A DNA stretch of 64,000 bases from Streptomyces sp. S.PNR 29 (lineage in GTDB: Bacteria; Actinomycetota; Actinomycetes; Streptomycetales; Streptomycetaceae): contig NZ_JANUQM010000022.1 in the NCBI RefSeq assembly GCF_030386795.1, forward strand, positions 61,246 to 125,245, read 5' to 3'. The notes beneath the pieces are model-generated. The model was not told the DNA's origin. It was given only the letters and a program-made list of their open reading frames with translations, and made no database searches. A program made the position numbers and the translations under genes. This document shows positions 1 through 8,716 of this stretch, in pieces; position 1 is the first letter of the stretch, and each line of letters starts with the position of its first letter.

Positions 1-133
1 CGACGTCACCCGCGGCGGCGGCCTCACGGGCCTTGCGGATCGCGGTCTTCAGAGAGGACTTGACGGCCTTGTTGCGCAGCCGGGCCTTCTCGTTGGTCTT
101 GATCCGCTTGATCTGGGACTTGATGTTCGCCAC
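1..133 (-). CDS. rpsT: 30S ribosomal protein S20, N-terminal part (cut by window edge)
   Basis: The reverse strand from 133 reads from a GTG start into a Lys/Arg-rich helical sequence beginning ANIKSQIKRIKTNEKARLRN, the typical start of bacterial S20, a primary binder of 16S rRNA in the small subunit. About 44 codons are visible and the reading frame runs off the left edge. An AGAGG motif lies about 9 nt before the GTG. It diverges from lepA; the 231 bp between them must hold both promoters. The rpsT/lepA divergence is standard in actinobacteria, which supports the call although it is partial. Confidence 0.93.
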   Translation of the reverse strand, partial: MANIKSQIKRIKTNEKARLRNKAVKSSLKTAIRKAREAAAAGDV

Positions 134-364
134 GAATGAGCCTCTACAGGTTCTGGCACGGGGCCGCACGGGACCCGTACCGGTGATTTCTTGAAAGGTG
201 CGTCTCCTGCGGAGAGGGCATGAGACACAGCCCCCCACAGTACCAGCGGGCCGTTCCGCGGCCCAAACCCGTCGCAGGTCCGCACCCGTGGGACCATGGA
301 AGCTACGTATCGATCCGACCCGAGACCGCAGACACTGCGGACGCCTCAAGAATCAGGACCCTGC

Positions 365-2233
365 GTGCCCGCGATCCCTAGCCATGTGCCCGAGCCGAGC
401 CGTACCGACCCGGCTCTGATCCGCAACTTCTGCATCATCGCGCACATCGACCACGGCAAGTCCACGCTCGCCGACCGGATGCTCCAGCTGACCGGTGTGG
501 TCGAGCAGCGGCAGATGCGCGCCCAGTACCTCGATCGCATGGACATCGAGCGCGAGCGTGGCATCACGATCAAGTCACAGGCGGTGCGTCTGCCGTGGGC
601 TCCCACCCACGACAAGGACAACACGCACATCCTCAACATGATCGACACCCCGGGTCACGTCGACTTCACCTACGAGGTCTCGCGGTCGCTCGCCGCCTGC
701 GAGGGGACCATCCTCCTCGTCGACGCAGCCCAGGGCATCGAGGCCCAGACCCTCGCCAACCTCTACCTGGCGATGGAGAACGACCTCACGATCATCCCGG
801 TGCTCAACAAGATCGACCTGCCGGCCGCCCAGCCCGAGAAGTTCTCCGAGGAGCTCGCCAACCTGGTCGGGTGCGACCCCGACGACGTGCTCAAGGTGTC
901 CGCCAAGACCGGGCTGGGCGTCGAGGCGCTGCTCGACAAGGTCGTCGCCGAGATCCCGGCCCCGGTCGGCGTCAAGGACGCCCCCGCCCGCGCCATGATC
1001 TTCGACTCCGTCTACGACTCCTACCGTGGTGTCGTGACGTACGTCCGGGTCATCGACGGCCAGCTCAACAAGCGTGAGCGGATCCGGATGATGTCCACCG
1101 GCGCCACGCACGAGCTGCTGGAGATCGGAACCAACTCGCCCGAGATGCTGCCTGCCGACGGGCTCGGCGTCGGCGAGGTGGGCTACCTCATCACCGGCGT
1201 GAAGGACGTCAGGCAGTCCAAGGTCGGTGACACCGTCACCAGCCAGCACAAGGGCGCCGAGGAGCCGCTCGGGGGCTACAAGGACCCCAAGCCCATGGTG
1301 TTCTCCGGGCTGTATCCGCTGGACGGCTCCGACTACCCCGAGCTGCGCGAGGCCCTGGACAAGCTGCAGCTCAACGACGCCGCGCTCGTCTACGAGCCGG
1401 AGACCTCCGCCGCCCTCGGCTTCGGCTTCCGCGTCGGCTTCCTGGGCCTGCTGCACCTCGACGTGATCCGTGAGCGCCTGGAGCGCGAGTTCGGCCTCGA
1501 CCTGATCGCCACCGCGCCCAACGTGGTCTACCGCGTGATCATGGAGGACGGCGAGGAGGTCACGGTCACCAACCCGAGCGAGTTCCCCGAGGGGAAGATC
1601 GCCGAGGTGTACGAGCCGGTCGTACGGGCCACGATCCTCGCGCCCACCGAGTTCATCGGCGCGATCATGGAACTGTGCCAGACCCGGCGCGGCGCCCTGC
1701 TCGGCATGGACTACCTGTCCGAGGACCGCGTCGAGATCCGCTACACGCTCCCGCTCGCGGAGATCGTCTTCGACTTCTTCGACCAGCTGAAGTCCAAGAC
1801 CCGCGGCTACGCGTCGCTCGACTACGAGCCCACCGGCGAGCAGTCCAGCTCCCTGGTCAAGGTCGACATCCTGCTGCACGGCGACAAGGTCGACGCCTTC
1901 TCGGCGATCACCCACAAGGAGCAGGCGTACGCGTACGGCGTCCGGCTCGTCGCCAAGCTGAAGGAGCTCATCCCGCGGCAGAACTTCGAAGTGCCGGTGC
2001 AGGCCGCCATCGGCTCCCGGGTGATCGCCCGCGAGACCATCCGCGCCATCCGCAAGGACGTCCTCGCCAAGTGCTACGGCGGTGACATCTCCCGTAAGCG
2101 GAAGCTGCTGGAGAAGCAGAAGGAGGGCAAGAAGCGGATGAAGATGGTGGGTTCCGTGGAGGTTCCGCAGGAGGCCTTCATCGCCGTCCTGTCCAGTGAT
2201 GACAGCGCGGGGTCGGGCAAGGGCAAGAAGTAA
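365..2233 (+). CDS. lepA: Elongation factor 4 (ribosome back-translocase LepA)
   Basis: A 622-residue translational GTPase that acts on stalled or mistranslocated ribosomes. The G1 loop AHIDHGKST is at residues 26-34, followed by the RGITIKSQ switch I region, DTPGHVDF (G3) and NKIDLP (G4); the C-terminal half contains the LepA-specific segments after the EF-G-like domains III and V and ends in a Lys-rich tail. The frame is open upstream to an ATG at 296, but the GTG at 365 is preceded by AGGA at good spacing and gives the usual streptomycete N-terminus and family length, so I use it. A strong hairpin follows the stop codon. Confidence 0.96.
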   Translation: MPAIPSHVPEPSRTDPALIRNFCIIAHIDHGKSTLADRMLQLTGVVEQRQMRAQYLDRMDIERERGITIKSQAVRLPWAPTHDKDNTHILNMIDTPGHVDFTYEVSRSLAACEGTILLVDAAQGIEAQTLANLYLAMENDLTIIPVLNKIDLPAAQPEKFSEELANLVGCDPDDVLKVSAKTGLGVEALLDKVVAEIPAPVGVKDAPARAMIFDSVYDSYRGVVTYVRVIDGQLNKRERIRMMSTGATHELLEIGTNSPEMLPADGLGVGEVGYLITGVKDVRQSKVGDTVTSQHKGAEEPLGGYKDPKPMVFSGLYPLDGSDYPELREALDKLQLNDAALVYEPETSAALGFGFRVGFLGLLHLDVIRERLEREFGLDLIATAPNVVYRVIMEDGEEVTVTNPSEFPEGKIAEVYEPVVRATILAPTEFIGAIMELCQTRRGALLGMDYLSEDRVEIRYTLPLAEIVFDFFDQLKSKTRGYASLDYEPTGEQSSSLVKVDILLHGDKVDAFSAITHKEQAYAYGVRLVAKLKELIPRQNFEVPVQAAIGSRVIARETIRAIRKDVLAKCYGGDISRKRKLLEKQKEGKKRMKMVGSVEVPQEAFIAVLSSDDSAGSGKGKK

Positions 2234-2271
2234 TCGCGATTACCGTGGGTTACACGGCGAATCGGGCGTAA

Positions 2272-2306
2272 CAGGGGCCCGTCGTGCGAAAGTGCGGCGG
2301 GCCCTG
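2272..2306 (+). terminator. Hairpin terminator after lepA
   Basis: Thirty-eight bases after the lepA stop, a GC-rich inverted repeat pairs the arm around GGGCCCG (2275-2281) with CGGGCCC (2298-2304), with a GCGAAAG-type loop between. There is no long T tract, which is normal for streptomycete terminators. Confidence 0.7.
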
Positions 2307-2399
2307 TGCGTACGCCGGGTAGCTCTCTGTAGGAACTGACAGGCCGCGGACCCTTACGCGGTGGCCGGTCGACCTTTACTCTGATCCCTGCTCGATAGT

Positions 2400-2429
2400 T
2401 ACTCACGAGTTAAACAACGTCCGTGAGTA
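2400..2429. promoter_or_regulatory. Inverted repeat upstream of the acyl-CoA ligase gene
   Basis: TACTCACG (2400-2407) is repeated as its exact complement CGTGAGTA (2422-2429) across 14 nt. The left part also forms a smaller imperfect dyad, TTACTCACGAGTTAA. The sequence is A/T-richer than its surroundings and sits 51 bp before the fadD start, a sensible place for an operator. The regulator is unknown; binding is an inference. Confidence 0.4.
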
Positions 2430-2480
2430 GAACCAGCCGCACCTGAGCCAGCCGCACTGTCGCGGGCCCCGGAGGATGTC

Positions 2481-4355
2481 GTGAGCGACACACAGACACT
2501 GATCGAGAACCGTCCGCCGACCGTGGCGGCCCTCTTCCTGGAGCGCGTGGCGGCCACCCCGGACGCCGAGGCATACCGCTATCCCGTCCCGCCGGCCGCC
2601 GGTGAGGGCCCGGACGACTGGAAGTCGCTGAGCTGGGCGCAGGCCGCCGAGCGGGTGTACGCGATCGCCGCCGGTCTGATCGAGCTGGGGGTGCAGCCGG
2701 AGCAGCGGGTCGCGCTCGCCTCCTCGACCCGCATCGAGTGGATCCTCGCCGACCTCGGCATCATGTGCGCCGGCGCCGCCACGACCACCGTCTATCCGCA
2801 GACCAACGCCGACGAGTCCGCGTACATCCTGTCCGACTCCGAGAGCCGGGTGCTCATCGCGGAGAACGCCGAGCAGCTGGGCAAGGCGAAGGAGAAGCGC
2901 GCCGAGCTGCCCGACCTGACACATGTCGTGGTGATCGACCCGGCCGGTGTCGAGACCGCCGACTGGATTCTCACCCTCGACGAGCTGGAGAAGCGCGGCG
3001 CGGCCCGCCTGGAGAAGGACCCCGACCTGATCAAGGAGCGGGTCGGCGCGATCACCAAGGACCAGCTCGCCACCCTCATCTACACGTCCGGTACCACGGG
3101 CCGGCCCAAGGGCGTCCGCCTCCCGCACGACAACTGGTCGTACATGGCGAAGGCGATCGCCGCGACCGGGCTGATCAGCGGCGAGGACGTGCAGTACCTG
3201 TGGCTGCCGCTCGCCCACGTCTTCGGCAAGGTGCTGACCTCCGGCCAGATCGAGGTCGGTCACGTCACCGCCGTCGACGGCCGCGTCGACAAGATCATCG
3301 AGAACCTGCCGGTGGTGCAGCCGACGTACATGGCGGCCGTGCCGCGCATCTTCGAGAAGGTCTACAACGGCGTCGCCGCGAAGGCCCGTGCGGGCGGCGG
3401 TGCCAAGTACAAGATCTTCCAGTGGGCCGCCGAGGTCGCCCGCGAGTACGCCAAGGTCGCCCAGGACAACTTCCGGCGCACCGGTACCGCCTCCGTGCCC
3501 TTCTCGCTGGGCGCCAAGCACAAGGTCGCCGACGCGCTGGTGTACGCCAAGATCCGCGAGGCCTTCGGCGGCAACCTGCGCGCGTGTGTGTCCGGCTCCG
3601 CGGCCCTCGCGCCGGAGATCGGCTACTTCTTCTCGGGCGCGGGCATCCACATCCTGGAGGGCTACGGCCTGACGGAGTCCTCCGCGGCCTCCTTCGTGAA
3701 CCCCGGCGAGGCCTACCGCACCGGCACGGTCGGCAAGCCCCTGCCCGGCACGGAGGTCCGCATCGCGGACGACGGCGAGATCCTGCTGCGCGGACCCGGC
3801 ATCATGCAGGGCTACCACAAGCTGCCCGAGAAGACCGCGGAGGTGCTGGAAACGGACGGCTGGTTCCACACCGGTGACATCGGGGAGCTGTCGCCCGACG
3901 GATACCTGCGGATCACCGACCGCAAGAAGGACCTCATCAAGACGTCGGGCGGCAAGTACATCGCACCGGCCGAGGTCGAGGGGCAGTTCAAGGCGGTGTG
4001 CCCGTACGTGTCCAACATCCTCGTCCACGGGGCTGACCGGAACTTCTGCACCGCGCTCATCGCGCTCGACGAGGTCGCGATCATGGAGTGGGCGAAGGAG
4101 AACGGGCTGGAGGGCAAGTCGTACGCCGATGTCGTCGCCGCCCCGGCCACGGTCGAGATGGTCGACGGCTATGTGAAGAAGCTCAACGAGGGGCTTCAGC
4201 GGTGGCAGACGATCAAGAAGTTCCGGTTGCTGCCTCGGGATCTCGACGTGGAGCACGGGGAGATCACGCCGAGTCTCAAGCTGAAGCGGCCTGTCGTCGA
4301 GCGGGAGTACAAGCACCTGATCGACGAGATGTACGACGGTACCCGCGAGGCGTAG
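2481..4355 (+). CDS. Long-chain fatty acid-CoA ligase (FadD15-like)
   Basis: A 624-residue AMP-forming acyl-CoA synthetase that activates fatty acids with ATP and CoA for beta-oxidation or lipid synthesis. The P-loop-like AMP-binding motif YTSGTTGRPKG is at residues 201-211; the later EGYGLTESSA, GWFHTGD and DRKKDLIKTSGGKYIAP motifs are the A5, A7 and A8-A10 core motifs of the family. The GTG start has a GGAGG Shine-Dalgarno 6-10 nt upstream. The gene is monocistronic, with an inverted repeat in front and a strong hairpin behind. Substrate chain length is inferred from similarity to FadD15-type proteins, not visible directly. Confidence 0.93.
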   Translation: MSDTQTLIENRPPTVAALFLERVAATPDAEAYRYPVPPAAGEGPDDWKSLSWAQAAERVYAIAAGLIELGVQPEQRVALASSTRIEWILADLGIMCAGAATTTVYPQTNADESAYILSDSESRVLIAENAEQLGKAKEKRAELPDLTHVVVIDPAGVETADWILTLDELEKRGAARLEKDPDLIKERVGAITKDQLATLIYTSGTTGRPKGVRLPHDNWSYMAKAIAATGLISGEDVQYLWLPLAHVFGKVLTSGQIEVGHVTAVDGRVDKIIENLPVVQPTYMAAVPRIFEKVYNGVAAKARAGGGAKYKIFQWAAEVAREYAKVAQDNFRRTGTASVPFSLGAKHKVADALVYAKIREAFGGNLRACVSGSAALAPEIGYFFSGAGIHILEGYGLTESSAASFVNPGEAYRTGTVGKPLPGTEVRIADDGEILLRGPGIMQGYHKLPEKTAEVLETDGWFHTGDIGELSPDGYLRITDRKKDLIKTSGGKYIAPAEVEGQFKAVCPYVSNILVHGADRNFCTALIALDEVAIMEWAKENGLEGKSYADVVAAPATVEMVDGYVKKLNEGLQRWQTIKKFRLLPRDLDVEHGEITPSLKLKRPVVEREYKHLIDEMYDGTREA

Positions 4356-4358
4356 AGG

Positions 4359-4393
4359 AGGGGCGGGAGCTGCTCGATGCAGCCCCCGCCCCT
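4359..4393 (+). terminator. Hairpin terminator after the acyl-CoA ligase gene
   Basis: Fifteen-base arms (AGGGGCGGGAGCTGC, 4359-4373, and its near-complement at 4379-4393, one mismatch) enclose a TCGAT loop and are followed by TTGAGT. This is one of the strongest terminators in the window and separates fadD from the next gene. Confidence 0.8.
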
Positions 4394-4562
4394 TTGAGTC
4401 ACTCCTTTGAGTCACTTCGTGACCGCCTTCGAACACAGCTGTAGCACTGTTCTCACTCATCGCGGCCCACTTCGGTAACTCCCCGCTTATGGGTGCGCCC
4501 GGTCTGTCACCCTGTCCCCAGCGACTGTGGCGTATTCGTACGAACTGCTCGGGGAGCTGTCC

Positions 4563-6428
4563 ATGGGGGCCATTCCGACGCAACGGGAGACGGTGTCCCC
4601 TGCCTGTGGGGCACCCGCCGAACAGGCGCACGCGCGGGCGCACGCGACCCTGTCCGGCAGCCCCCTCGCCCCGGGCACCGCCCGCGCGCTGGTCCGCACC
4701 GCGCTCGCCGACTGGGCCGGGCTCGCCCTGCCCGGCACCGAGCACCTCACCGACCGCCTCGCCGACGAGGCCCTGCTGGTCGTCAGCGAACTCGTCACCA
4801 ACGCCGTCGTCCACGCCGGCACCGACGTCGAACTGACCTGCCGACTGCAGGAGACGGGCGCCTTCCTCGTCGAGGTCTCCGACCACCACCCCTCGCGCGC
4901 CCCGCGCGGCAGCGAGGCCGACACCCCGTACGACATCCCGGAGTACGGGCGCGGCCTGCGGCTCGTCGCCGCGCTGTCGGAGGCCTGGGGGATCACCTAC
5001 CGCACCGGCACGAAGACGGTGTGGGCGCTGCTGCCCGCCGCGGGCAACCCGGCCGCCGAGGAGTTCGAGGGCTACGCCGGGGAGCGCGGGCTCCGGGTGG
5101 CCGAGATACTCGCCCCCGAACCTCAGCGGGCCGAGGGGGACCGGGACTGGCTGGGCCGCGGTGCCCTGTCCTTCCTCGCCGAGGCCTCCGACCTGCTCGC
5201 CGGGCAGCTCGACGAGGACCTGGTCGCCGCCCTCACCGGGCAGCTGATCGTGCCGCGGCTCGCCGACTGGTGCGCGGTGTGGCTGGAGGACGAGTCCATG
5301 GGCCGCGGCGGCGGATGGGGCGACGGCGCCGGGGCGCGGCTGGCCCGCGTCTGGCACGGCAGCGAGAACCGCATCGAGGAGTTGCGCCGGTCCCTGGAGA
5401 AGGACCCGCCGCGCACGCCCGACCCGTTGCGGTCGGGGCCCGTCGAGTACCCCTGGCCGCAGGAGACCCTCGGCGCGTACGGCGCGGCACTGGCGTATCG
5501 GCTCGTCGCGGGCGGGCGGCCCCTGGGCACCCTGGTCATCGGCCGGGCCGCGACGCCCCGCTTCCCCGACGAGATCACCGGGCTCGTGGAGGACCTGAGC
5601 CGCCGGGTGGCCCTCGCCATCGGCGCGGCCCGCCAGTACGCCCGGCAGGCCACCATCAGCGCCGTCCTCCAGCGCGGCCTGCTGCCCGGAGCGGTCGCCC
5701 AGATCCCCGGGTTGCGCAGCGCCCTGGTCCACGAACCGTGCGACAAGGGCGGCCCGAGCGGCGACTTCTACGACCTCTTCCCCGCCGGCGACGGCCGCTG
5801 GTGCTTCGCCGTCGGCGATGTCCAGGGCAAGGGACCCGAGGCCGCCGTGGTGATCGGCCTCGCGCGGCCCTGGCTGCGGCTGCTGGCCCGCGAGGGGTAC
5901 GGCGTCGCCGACGTCCTCGACCGCCTCAACCAGCTCCTCCTCGACGACGCCACGGAGGCGGCGGACGCGGCGGCCCGGGCGCTCGTCCGCCCACTGGGCC
6001 CGGGCGACGGCCCGCAGACCCGCTTCCTCTCCCTCCTCTACGGCGAACTCGTCCCCTTCGACGGAGGCGTCCGCTGCACCCTGGCCTCCGCCGGGCACCC
6101 GCTGCCGCTGCTCCTCGGCCCCGACGGGACCGTCCGTACGGTCGCGCAGCCGCAGACCCTCGTGGGGGTCGTCGAGGACGAGACGTACACCAGCGAGACC
6201 TTCGAGCTGCGGGCCGGCGACACACTCCTCTGTGTCACGGACGGCGTCACCGAGCGGCGCAGCGGCTCCCGCCAGTTCGACGACGGGGACGGGCTCGCGG
6301 TGGCGCTCGCGGGCTGCGCCGGACTGGACGCGGAGCTGATCGCGGAGCGCATCAGACGGCTGGTGCACGAGTTCGGGGCCCGGCCTCCCGAGGACGATCT
6401 GGCGCTGCTGGTGCTGCAGGCGGAGTAA
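4563..6428 (+). CDS. Anti-sigma-type HATPase / GAF / SpoIIE phosphatase signalling protein
   Basis: A roughly 621-residue multidomain regulator. The N-terminal part (about residues 45-165) is an RsbW-like histidine-kinase-type ATPase, with ELVTNAVVHA (N box) and YGRGLRLV (G2 box). A GAF-like sensor region follows (about 200-370), then a PP2C/SpoIIE phosphatase domain with the metal-binding GDFYD and GDVQGKG motifs and TDGVTERR near the end. The family couples a signal to phosphorylation of an anti-sigma-factor antagonist (partner-switching); the partner is not encoded nearby. The frame is open from a GTG at 4527, but ATG 4563 is preceded by GGGGAG at good spacing and is preferred. No membrane segment is evident. 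Confidence 0.85.
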   Translation: MGAIPTQRETVSPACGAPAEQAHARAHATLSGSPLAPGTARALVRTALADWAGLALPGTEHLTDRLADEALLVVSELVTNAVVHAGTDVELTCRLQETGAFLVEVSDHHPSRAPRGSEADTPYDIPEYGRGLRLVAALSEAWGITYRTGTKTVWALLPAAGNPAAEEFEGYAGERGLRVAEILAPEPQRAEGDRDWLGRGALSFLAEASDLLAGQLDEDLVAALTGQLIVPRLADWCAVWLEDESMGRGGGWGDGAGARLARVWHGSENRIEELRRSLEKDPPRTPDPLRSGPVEYPWPQETLGAYGAALAYRLVAGGRPLGTLVIGRAATPRFPDEITGLVEDLSRRVALAIGAARQYARQATISAVLQRGLLPGAVAQIPGLRSALVHEPCDKGGPSGDFYDLFPAGDGRWCFAVGDVQGKGPEAAVVIGLARPWLRLLAREGYGVADVLDRLNQLLLDDATEAADAAARALVRPLGPGDGPQTRFLSLLYGELVPFDGGVRCTLASAGHPLPLLLGPDGTVRTVAQPQTLVGVVEDETYTSETFELRAGDTLLCVTDGVTERRSGSRQFDDGDGLAVALAGCAGLDAELIAERIRRLVHEFGARPPEDDLALLVLQAE

Positions 6429-6455
6429 CGCGGCCGGTACGGGACAATGGAGGAC

Positions 6456-7688
6456 ATGCCCTCCGCACTCCCCGACGGCGAACCCGTCCCCGCCGACGGC
6501 GCCCTGCCCGCGCCCGCGCTCGCCGGGGCCGCCGACCGTCCTCTCGGCTTCTACCTGCACGTTCCGTACTGCGCGACCCGCTGCGGGTACTGCGACTTCA
6601 ACACCTACACCGCGACCGAGCTGCGCGGCACCGGTGGCGTGCTCGCCTCCCGGGACAACTACGCCGAGACGCTGATCGACGAGATCCGGCTCGCCCGCAA
6701 GGTCCTCGGCGACGATCCGCGCGAGGTCCGTACGGTGTTCGTCGGCGGCGGTACGCCGACGCTGCTGGCCGCCGACGATCTGGTACGGATGCTGGGGGCG
6801 GTCCGCGAGGAGTTCGGGCTGGCCGCGGACGCGGAGGTCACCACGGAGGCGAACCCGGAGTCCGTCGGCCCGCAGTATCTGACGACGCTGCGGGAGGGCG
6901 GCTTCAACCGGATCTCCTTCGGCATGCAGAGCGCGCGGCAGCACGTCCTGCGGGTGCTGGACCGCACCCACACGCCGGGGCGGCCCCAGGCGTGCGTGGC
7001 CGAGGCGCGGGCGGCCGGCTTCGAGCACGTCAACCTGGACCTGATCTACGGCACTCCCGGCGAGTCCGACGACGACTGGCGGGCCTCGCTGGACGCGGCC
7101 CTCGGCGCCGGACCGGACCATGTCTCGGCGTACGCCCTGATCGTCGAGGAGGGCACGCAACTCGCGCGGCGCATCCGGCGCGGGGAGGTCCCCATGACCG
7201 ACGACGACGTCCACGCCGACCGGTACCTGATCGCCGAGGAGACGCTGTCGGCGGCGGGCTTCGCGTGGTACGAGGTGTCCAACTGGGCGACCTCACAGGC
7301 GGGGCGCTGTCTGCACAACGAGCTGTACTGGCGGGGCGCCGACTGGTGGGGAGCCGGGCCCGGAGCCCACAGCCACGTGGGCGGGGTGCGGTGGTGGAAC
7401 GTGAAGCATCCGGGGGCGTATGCGGCGGCGCTGGCGGCGGGCCGGTCGCCCGGGGCCGGGCGTGAGCTGCTGACCGACGAGGACCGCCGGGTGGAGCGGA
7501 TCCTGCTGGAGCTGCGGCTTCGGGAGGGTGCGCCGCTGTCGTTGCTGCGCGAGGAGGGGCTGGCGGCTTCGCGCAGGGCGCTGGCGGACGGGCTGCTGCA
7601 GGAGGCGCCGTACGAGGAGGGGCGTGCTGTGCTCACGCTGCGGGGGCGGTTGCTGGCGGACGCGGTGGTCAGGGACCTCGTGGACTGA
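6456..7688 (+). CDS. hemW: Radical SAM haem chaperone HemW
   Basis: A 410-residue radical SAM protein. The CxxxCxxC cluster motif (YCATRCGYC, Cys39/43/46) is close to the N-terminus and there is no HemN-type N-terminal extension, so haem chaperone HemW is more likely than coproporphyrinogen dehydrogenase HemN. FVGGGTP, EANPES and LIYGTPGE are the other conserved radical SAM/HemW segments. ATG 6456 gives the usual streptomycete N-terminus; an in-frame ATG at 6447 is an alternative. It starts 27 nt after the SpoIIE gene and may be transcribed with it. The genes that follow are the heat-shock pair hrcA-dnaJ2, a common neighbourhood for hemW. Confidence 0.92.
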   Translation: MPSALPDGEPVPADGALPAPALAGAADRPLGFYLHVPYCATRCGYCDFNTYTATELRGTGGVLASRDNYAETLIDEIRLARKVLGDDPREVRTVFVGGGTPTLLAADDLVRMLGAVREEFGLAADAEVTTEANPESVGPQYLTTLREGGFNRISFGMQSARQHVLRVLDRTHTPGRPQACVAEARAAGFEHVNLDLIYGTPGESDDDWRASLDAALGAGPDHVSAYALIVEEGTQLARRIRRGEVPMTDDDVHADRYLIAEETLSAAGFAWYEVSNWATSQAGRCLHNELYWRGADWWGAGPGAHSHVGGVRWWNVKHPGAYAAALAAGRSPGAGRELLTDEDRRVERILLELRLREGAPLSLLREEGLAASRRALADGLLQEAPYEEGRAVLTLRGRLLADAVVRDLVD

Positions 7689-7696
7689 TCACGCTG

Positions 7697-7898
7697 GTGC
7701 ACAACCGGATCGTGGTGGATGTGCAGGACCAGATCCCGCGCATGCACTGGGAGCGGCTCCAGACGACGGATGTGGACATCGTCGACGAGGCCAGTGAGCC
7801 CGTGCCGGACCTCTTGGTGGCTGGAGCCGCTCGGCGTCGAACTGGACACCGGCGAGTTCCAGACCCTCACCGGAGTTCGGCGTCACCACTTGCCGTGA
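7697..7898 (+). pseudogene. Frameshifted remnant of a small unknown gene
   Basis: From about 7685 one forward frame reads coherently through NRIVVDVQDQIPRMHWERLQ and DIVDEASEPVPDLLV, then near 7815 turns into Arg-rich shadow sequence. At that point a second frame, starting at 7818, continues with WLEPLGVELDTGEFQTLT and stops at 7898. The two halves look like one protein broken by a small deletion. No good start codon or ribosome site is visible. The 3' end overlaps the end of the convergent DUF3097 gene by about 30 bp. I do not recognise the family. A sequencing error is the alternative explanation. Confidence 0.5.
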
Positions 7899-8688
7899 CG
7901 AAGTCGATCAGCTCCTCCACCCGCCCCAGCAACGCCGGCTCCAGGTCCTTGTAGGACCGCACCCCCGACAGGATCCGCTGCCAGGCCGCACCGGTGTTTT
8001 CCGGCCACCCCAGTGCGCGGCACACCCCCGTCTTCCAGTCCTGCCCGCGCGGCACGCGAGGCCAGGCCTCGATGCCCAGGGACGACGGTTTCACCGCCTC
8101 CCAGATGTCGATGTACGGGTGGCCCACCACCAGCGCGTGCTCGCTCGTCACCGCTTCCGCGATGCGCCACTCCTTCGAACCCGGCACCAGGTGGTCCACC
8201 AGGACCCCCAGGCGGGCGTCCGGCCCCGGTGCGAAGTCAGCGACGATCGACGGCAGGTCGTCGACGCCCTCCAGGTACTCCACGACCACGCCCTCGATGC
8301 GCAGGTCGTCGCCCCACACCTTCTCGACCAGTTCCGCGTCGTGCCGGCCCTCGACGTAGATGCGGCCGGCGCGGGCCACGCGCGCGCGTGCGCCGGGGAC
8401 GGCGACCGAGCCGGATGCCGTACGGGTGGGACGTACCGGAGCTGACGACGACGGCCGGACGAGCGTCACGACCTTGCCCTCCAGCAGGAAGCCGCGCGGC
8501 TCCAGGGGGAACACACGGTGCTTGCCGAAGCGGTCCTCCAGGGTGACCGTGCCCGCCTCGCAGCGGATCACCGCGCCGCAGAAGCCGGTGCCGGGCTCCT
8601 CGACCACCAGGCCCGGCTCTGCCGGAACCTCGGGGACGGGCTGGGGCTTCTTCCAGGGCGGGGTCAGATCCGGCGAGTACTGGCGCAT
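7867..8688 (-). CDS. DUF3097 family protein
   Basis: A 273-residue actinobacterial protein of unknown function, recognised as DUF3097 by its N-terminus (MRQYSPDLTPPWKKPQPV) and by the RIYVEGRHDAELVEKVWGDD segment, which resembles a TOPRIM-like fold (acidic EGRHDAE and, later, LVDHLVPGSKE). That resemblance is an inference. ATG 8688 gives the usual family N-terminus. It lies 28 nt downstream of the co-directional MBL-fold gene and is convergent with the decayed gene after hemW. Confidence 0.85.
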   Translation of the reverse strand: MRQYSPDLTPPWKKPQPVPEVPAEPGLVVEEPGTGFCGAVIRCEAGTVTLEDRFGKHRVFPLEPRGFLLEGKVVTLVRPSSSAPVRPTRTASGSVAVPGARARVARAGRIYVEGRHDAELVEKVWGDDLRIEGVVVEYLEGVDDLPSIVADFAPGPDARLGVLVDHLVPGSKEWRIAEAVTSEHALVVGHPYIDIWEAVKPSSLGIEAWPRVPRGQDWKTGVCRALGWPENTGAAWQRILSGVRSYKDLEPALLGRVEELIDFVTASGDAELR

Positions 8689-8716
8689 TCGGATGACGAT
8701 AGGAACACTCCCGCTC

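Noticed and set aside
2403..7214. A 1603-codon open frame on the minus strand
   Set aside because: It is antisense to fadD, the SpoIIE protein and hemW. Its composition (Asp/Gly/Arg/Ala/Val) is what the complement of GC-rich coding sequence gives, and no domain is recognisable.
4493..7465. A 990-codon forward frame
   Set aside because: Arg/Pro/Gly-rich shadow in another frame of the SpoIIE and hemW genes, which have clear family motifs.
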